Assembly (NCBI GenBank): GCA_902806565.1
Contig: CADCXA010000022.1
Coordinates: 1-64,000, forward strand
Length of the DNA stretch: 64,000 nt
DNA from: Hypoxylon rubiginosum
Taxonomy: Eukaryota > Ascomycota > Sordariomycetes > Xylariales > Hypoxylaceae
Direction of reading: 5' to 3'
Each line of letters starts with the position of its first letter. Positions within the stretch are counted from its first letter, which is position 1. Under the pieces are notes generated by a model, which was not told the DNA's origin, searched no databases, and saw only the letters and a list, made by a program, of their open reading frames with translations. Both the position numbers and the translations under genes were made by a program. Below are positions 61,451 through 64,000 of this stretch, piece by piece.

Positions 61451-62819
61451 GAGAGCCTATACTCCGCCCAGCAGGATATGATGTCGTCTACTTGGATCTC
61501 ATAGGATGCCTCGCTGATCAGCTCAACAGCGGCGTTTAGTTCTTAGTAGGTAGGCGACAGCCGCATAGATGTAGGATTGCGCGGGGCGTCATGGAATAAC
61601 TGAACTTACTTATCGGGTTAGCACCCAGAATCTGCCTACAAGTTTAAAAATAAGCTATGGGGCCAATGAAGACGAAGAACTAATCAGTAGTATCAGTAAT
61701 GACGATTAAGAGCTCAGCTGTGTGTTGTAAGCATCAAATAATGCTAAGCCATAGAGAAGCTGGCTCACTGGCGAGTCTTACAGTAATAGAGCTCTGTGGC
61801 TAATGTCGTCATATTACATTCTCCCTTGGTCTGCCCTACTAAGGGGTGGGTTAAATCCTAGCGGCTGAATTAGTTACTAGGCAAGGCAAATAGCTATGAG
61901 GCTCCATTAGGTGCAGTTCAGCTGCCAAGTTTATAATGGGTACGTAAAGTGGATAGTGTATTAAGGAGAGAACCTGAAGATATACAGCATTCGTGATTGG
62001 TGGTCGTATAAAGTGTAGGCTTAGCATTTTACATAAAGATCATATATAACGTGTAGTAACTACCAAGTCTCAAGATGGCAGTGTTCTGTAGATCCATCCA
62101 TAGATTGATACCTAACAGGGGATATGCGTCTAAGTACAGTACAAGCGTACGAGCCCCCTGGACAAAATAAGCTTATTTCCAAATCGGGTATTTTGGTTTC
62201 TTTTTTATCTTGGCTACATCGGGGAGGATTATTGCGGATACGAGATATGTATCTAGGTACTTAGGTAGTCTCGGCATCTAAAGACGGGGTGGTCGATCCC
62301 TCAGCCTCAGACTAGTATTTCATCTTGTGTAAGAGCTAACTAGGCTGCTAATGATCCTCTAATATGCAGATCGAAGGCTCTAACAACTTCGCATTTGGAA
62401 GAATATCGTTATGAGAACACCATCCAAGGCGTTGATCTATACTTCATTATTTTGATACTAGGCATTCGACTTAGGCAATAGACTCCCAAGAATGCTTAGG
62501 ATTCAGACGCATGTCTGCACTGATGTCAACAATTCTTTTTTTGGTAACTCTACAGCTGCCTTAATCCGACTAATGAGTGCAGAACTTAGAACAGTAACAG
62601 ATAGTAGAAGAATGATGTTCTTTTCAAACTAGTATAAAGCATCTCACCCTATCGAGAATGTTGGTTTGATTGTAATTCCAGACCTCATCGCATCATCACA
62701 TCATCCTACTTGCTTCAGCTCGGAGTTGAAAGGTCAATTTATTAGCCCAATACCATCAAGTTTCAATTCCAATTCGCCATCACCCCTAGATCACCAACTT
62801 ATCCCATTCAATAGTCACC
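61451..62819. other. Intergenic, 5' flank of the last gene
   Basis: No gene seen. TATAAAGC at 62,634-62,641, about 180 bp before the ATG of the next gene, is a possible core promoter. Confidence 0.45.
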
Positions 62820-63437
62820 ATGAAGTTCCTCGCCCTCATCTCCACCATCGTCGCGGCGTTCGTCTTGCTCGTGGCAGCTGACCAGGAGAACTACCAAGTC
62901 GCCCGCGAAGCGTCCGTCCAAAAGGAGGGGCGCGAGGTCGACAAGCGATACCGGTACGGCATGTACGAGTACTGGCACGCGACCAACACGGCCGAGGCGT
63001 GCATCACAGGATTCTCGCACGTGCGCCTAGTCGTCGGCAAGTTCAACGGAGAGGACTTCCAGGCCGAGGCTTTCGACATGATCAGCAACGGCAAGGGCCC
63101 CAGCGGCGGCGCCTGGACCGGTAAGACGGACGCCGACAGGGAGTACAACTGGCTGGCCAACCGTTATATCAAGGACGGGCAGATCCTCCGTGTCTCGGCG
63201 GGCAGCCAGTATGTATGGGCCGGTAGGGTCAGGACTGGTGTCACGAATGACCACATCCAGTCTCTTGGTAAGTTTTTTCCTCTCCTCTTTTTTCTAATCG
63301 GAAAGAAGTTTCTTCCTGGTTACTAACGATTCTTTACTATAGGTGAGCAGTATTGCCGCGACTATGAGACTTACAACCTGGCAAACAACAACTGCTACAA
63401 TTATGCCACGTGGCTATGGTCTCAAATTGCAGCTTAA
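62820..63437 (+). CDS. Secreted protein with Kex2 site and possible permuted papain-like His/Cys pair, 180 residues
   Basis: Two exons (62,820-63,267 and 63,343-63,437) joined at phase 1 (GTAAGT donor, TTACTAAC branch, TATAG acceptor). Signal peptide MKFLALISTIVAAFVLLVAA, then a 20-residue propeptide ending VDKR (about 40-43), then YRYGMYEYWHATNT. A buried-looking GFSHVRLVVG (His about 67) and the late NNNCYNYATWLW (Cys about 167) are in the order and context seen in circularly permuted NlpC/P60 (LRAT-like) proteins, where HxxxxxG precedes NCxxFA; this is inference only. Other cysteines are at about 61 and 154. The region between has conserved-looking aromatic and Gly residues. No known family was recognised. 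Confidence 0.75.
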
Positions 63438-64000
63438 GCATACTTTTTAAACGTATCTCAGAGAGATATCCCATCTAACAGTGTACATAGAGGTTGTCGG
63501 GGCGTATGAAGGTGTACTGAACAGGCTGTACATATCTCGTACTGTAGAGGATATCATGTATTATTACTAAGGGCTTGTATACTTTTAGTCATTCGTTTAG
63601 GAGTTTTTAACATTGAGCTTTTTCGATTAAGGCAATTTCTCACTTGTAGTATTGCTCCTTAAATGTCATCCTGCAATACCTGCCTTGTTGATAGTTCTGA
63701 CGGTATCGATTCGTTATAAAAGGTTAGGAACCTAGGTAAATAAATCGCTTCCCTGGAGTTTGCGCATTTGATAATGGATTATGTTGGTGAAAATACTTGA
63801 AAGTTACATGTCTAACATATAGAGCTAAAGATAAATTTCTTTGCCGTTCATTTTACTCCAGTCAACAGAACGTTTCTTCTAAGCTTTTGATTGAGAAATT
63901 TGGAAGATACGTAGAAGACTTCATGTGTAACTTGATAAATACGAAGAAAAATTCCAATTGAGTAAAAAAAAAAAAGAAAGTTACTACTGTATGTACAACT
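63438..64000. other. 3' flank to window end
   Basis: AT-leaning non-coding sequence with a short A-rich run near 63,965-63,980; no feature seen. Confidence 0.5.

Overview
The window is nuclear DNA of a filamentous ascomycete (Pezizomycotina, most likely a Sordariomycete). The reasons are short introns of about 45-100 bp with GTAAGT-type donors and CTAAC/CTGAC branch sites, fungus-specific families (TPR-bearing STAND ATPase, Fungal_trans_2-like regulator, small Myb protein, siderophore-transporter MFS, dynactin p25), and blocks of extremely AT-rich, stop-riddled DNA next to normal genic DNA, the pattern left by repeat-induced point mutation (RIP). All gene models were built by eye from splice signals and protein-family patterns; no search was run. 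LAYOUT. 1-17,880 is an AT-rich isochore with no usable coding sequence. It contains decayed repeat copies, including two long copies in inverted orientation (about 1-3,180 against 6,880-9,720) and a direct-repeat pair. 18,273-24,610 (minus) is a 2,078-residue NLR-like protein with a P-loop ATPase and a long TPR-type array. 26,487-27,868 (minus) is a membrane fatty-acid desaturase of the delta-12/delta-15 type. 29,301-31,169 (minus) is a secreted zincin-type metallopeptidase; 32,174-33,082 (plus) is a secreted orphan; 33,313-33,953 (minus) is a small Myb-like protein. 34.2-38.5 kb is a decay zone: a half-length frameshifted cytochrome P450, a transcription-factor-like gene whose reading frame does not join cleanly, and a beta-carbonic anhydrase pseudogene. 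A MITE-like element (38,714-39,628) follows. 39,855-41,957 (minus) and 42,412-45,958 (plus) are a head-to-head pair: a STAND-type N-terminal protein and a 1,023-residue AAA+ ATPase. From 46 to 51.9 kb come a secreted eight-cysteine protein, a GH43 endo-arabinanase, a second MITE copy, a 64-residue six-cysteine protein resembling metallocarboxypeptidase inhibitors, and the housekeeping dynactin p25 gene. A second AT-rich block lies at 52.08-53.15 kb. 53.9-59.2 kb carries a siderophore-iron transporter with two perfect ATCWGATAA iron-repressor-type sites upstream, a capsule-type glycosyltransferase and an HSL-type alpha/beta hydrolase. The last 5 kb holds two small secreted proteins and a third MITE-like element. 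HOW IT FITS TOGETHER. Apart from the desaturase and p25, nearly everything is accessory: predicted secreted proteins (seven or more), a wall-degrading enzyme, an iron-uptake gene, NLR-like ATPases, dead metabolic genes and non-autonomous transposons. This fits the 'two-speed genome' idea of AT-rich repeat blocks flanked by secreted and immune-type genes. The most testable points are the iron-repressor sites, the six-cysteine inhibitor-like peptide, the divergent STAND/AAA+ pair, the secreted proteins with Kex2-type propeptides, and the MITE family shared by two loci.
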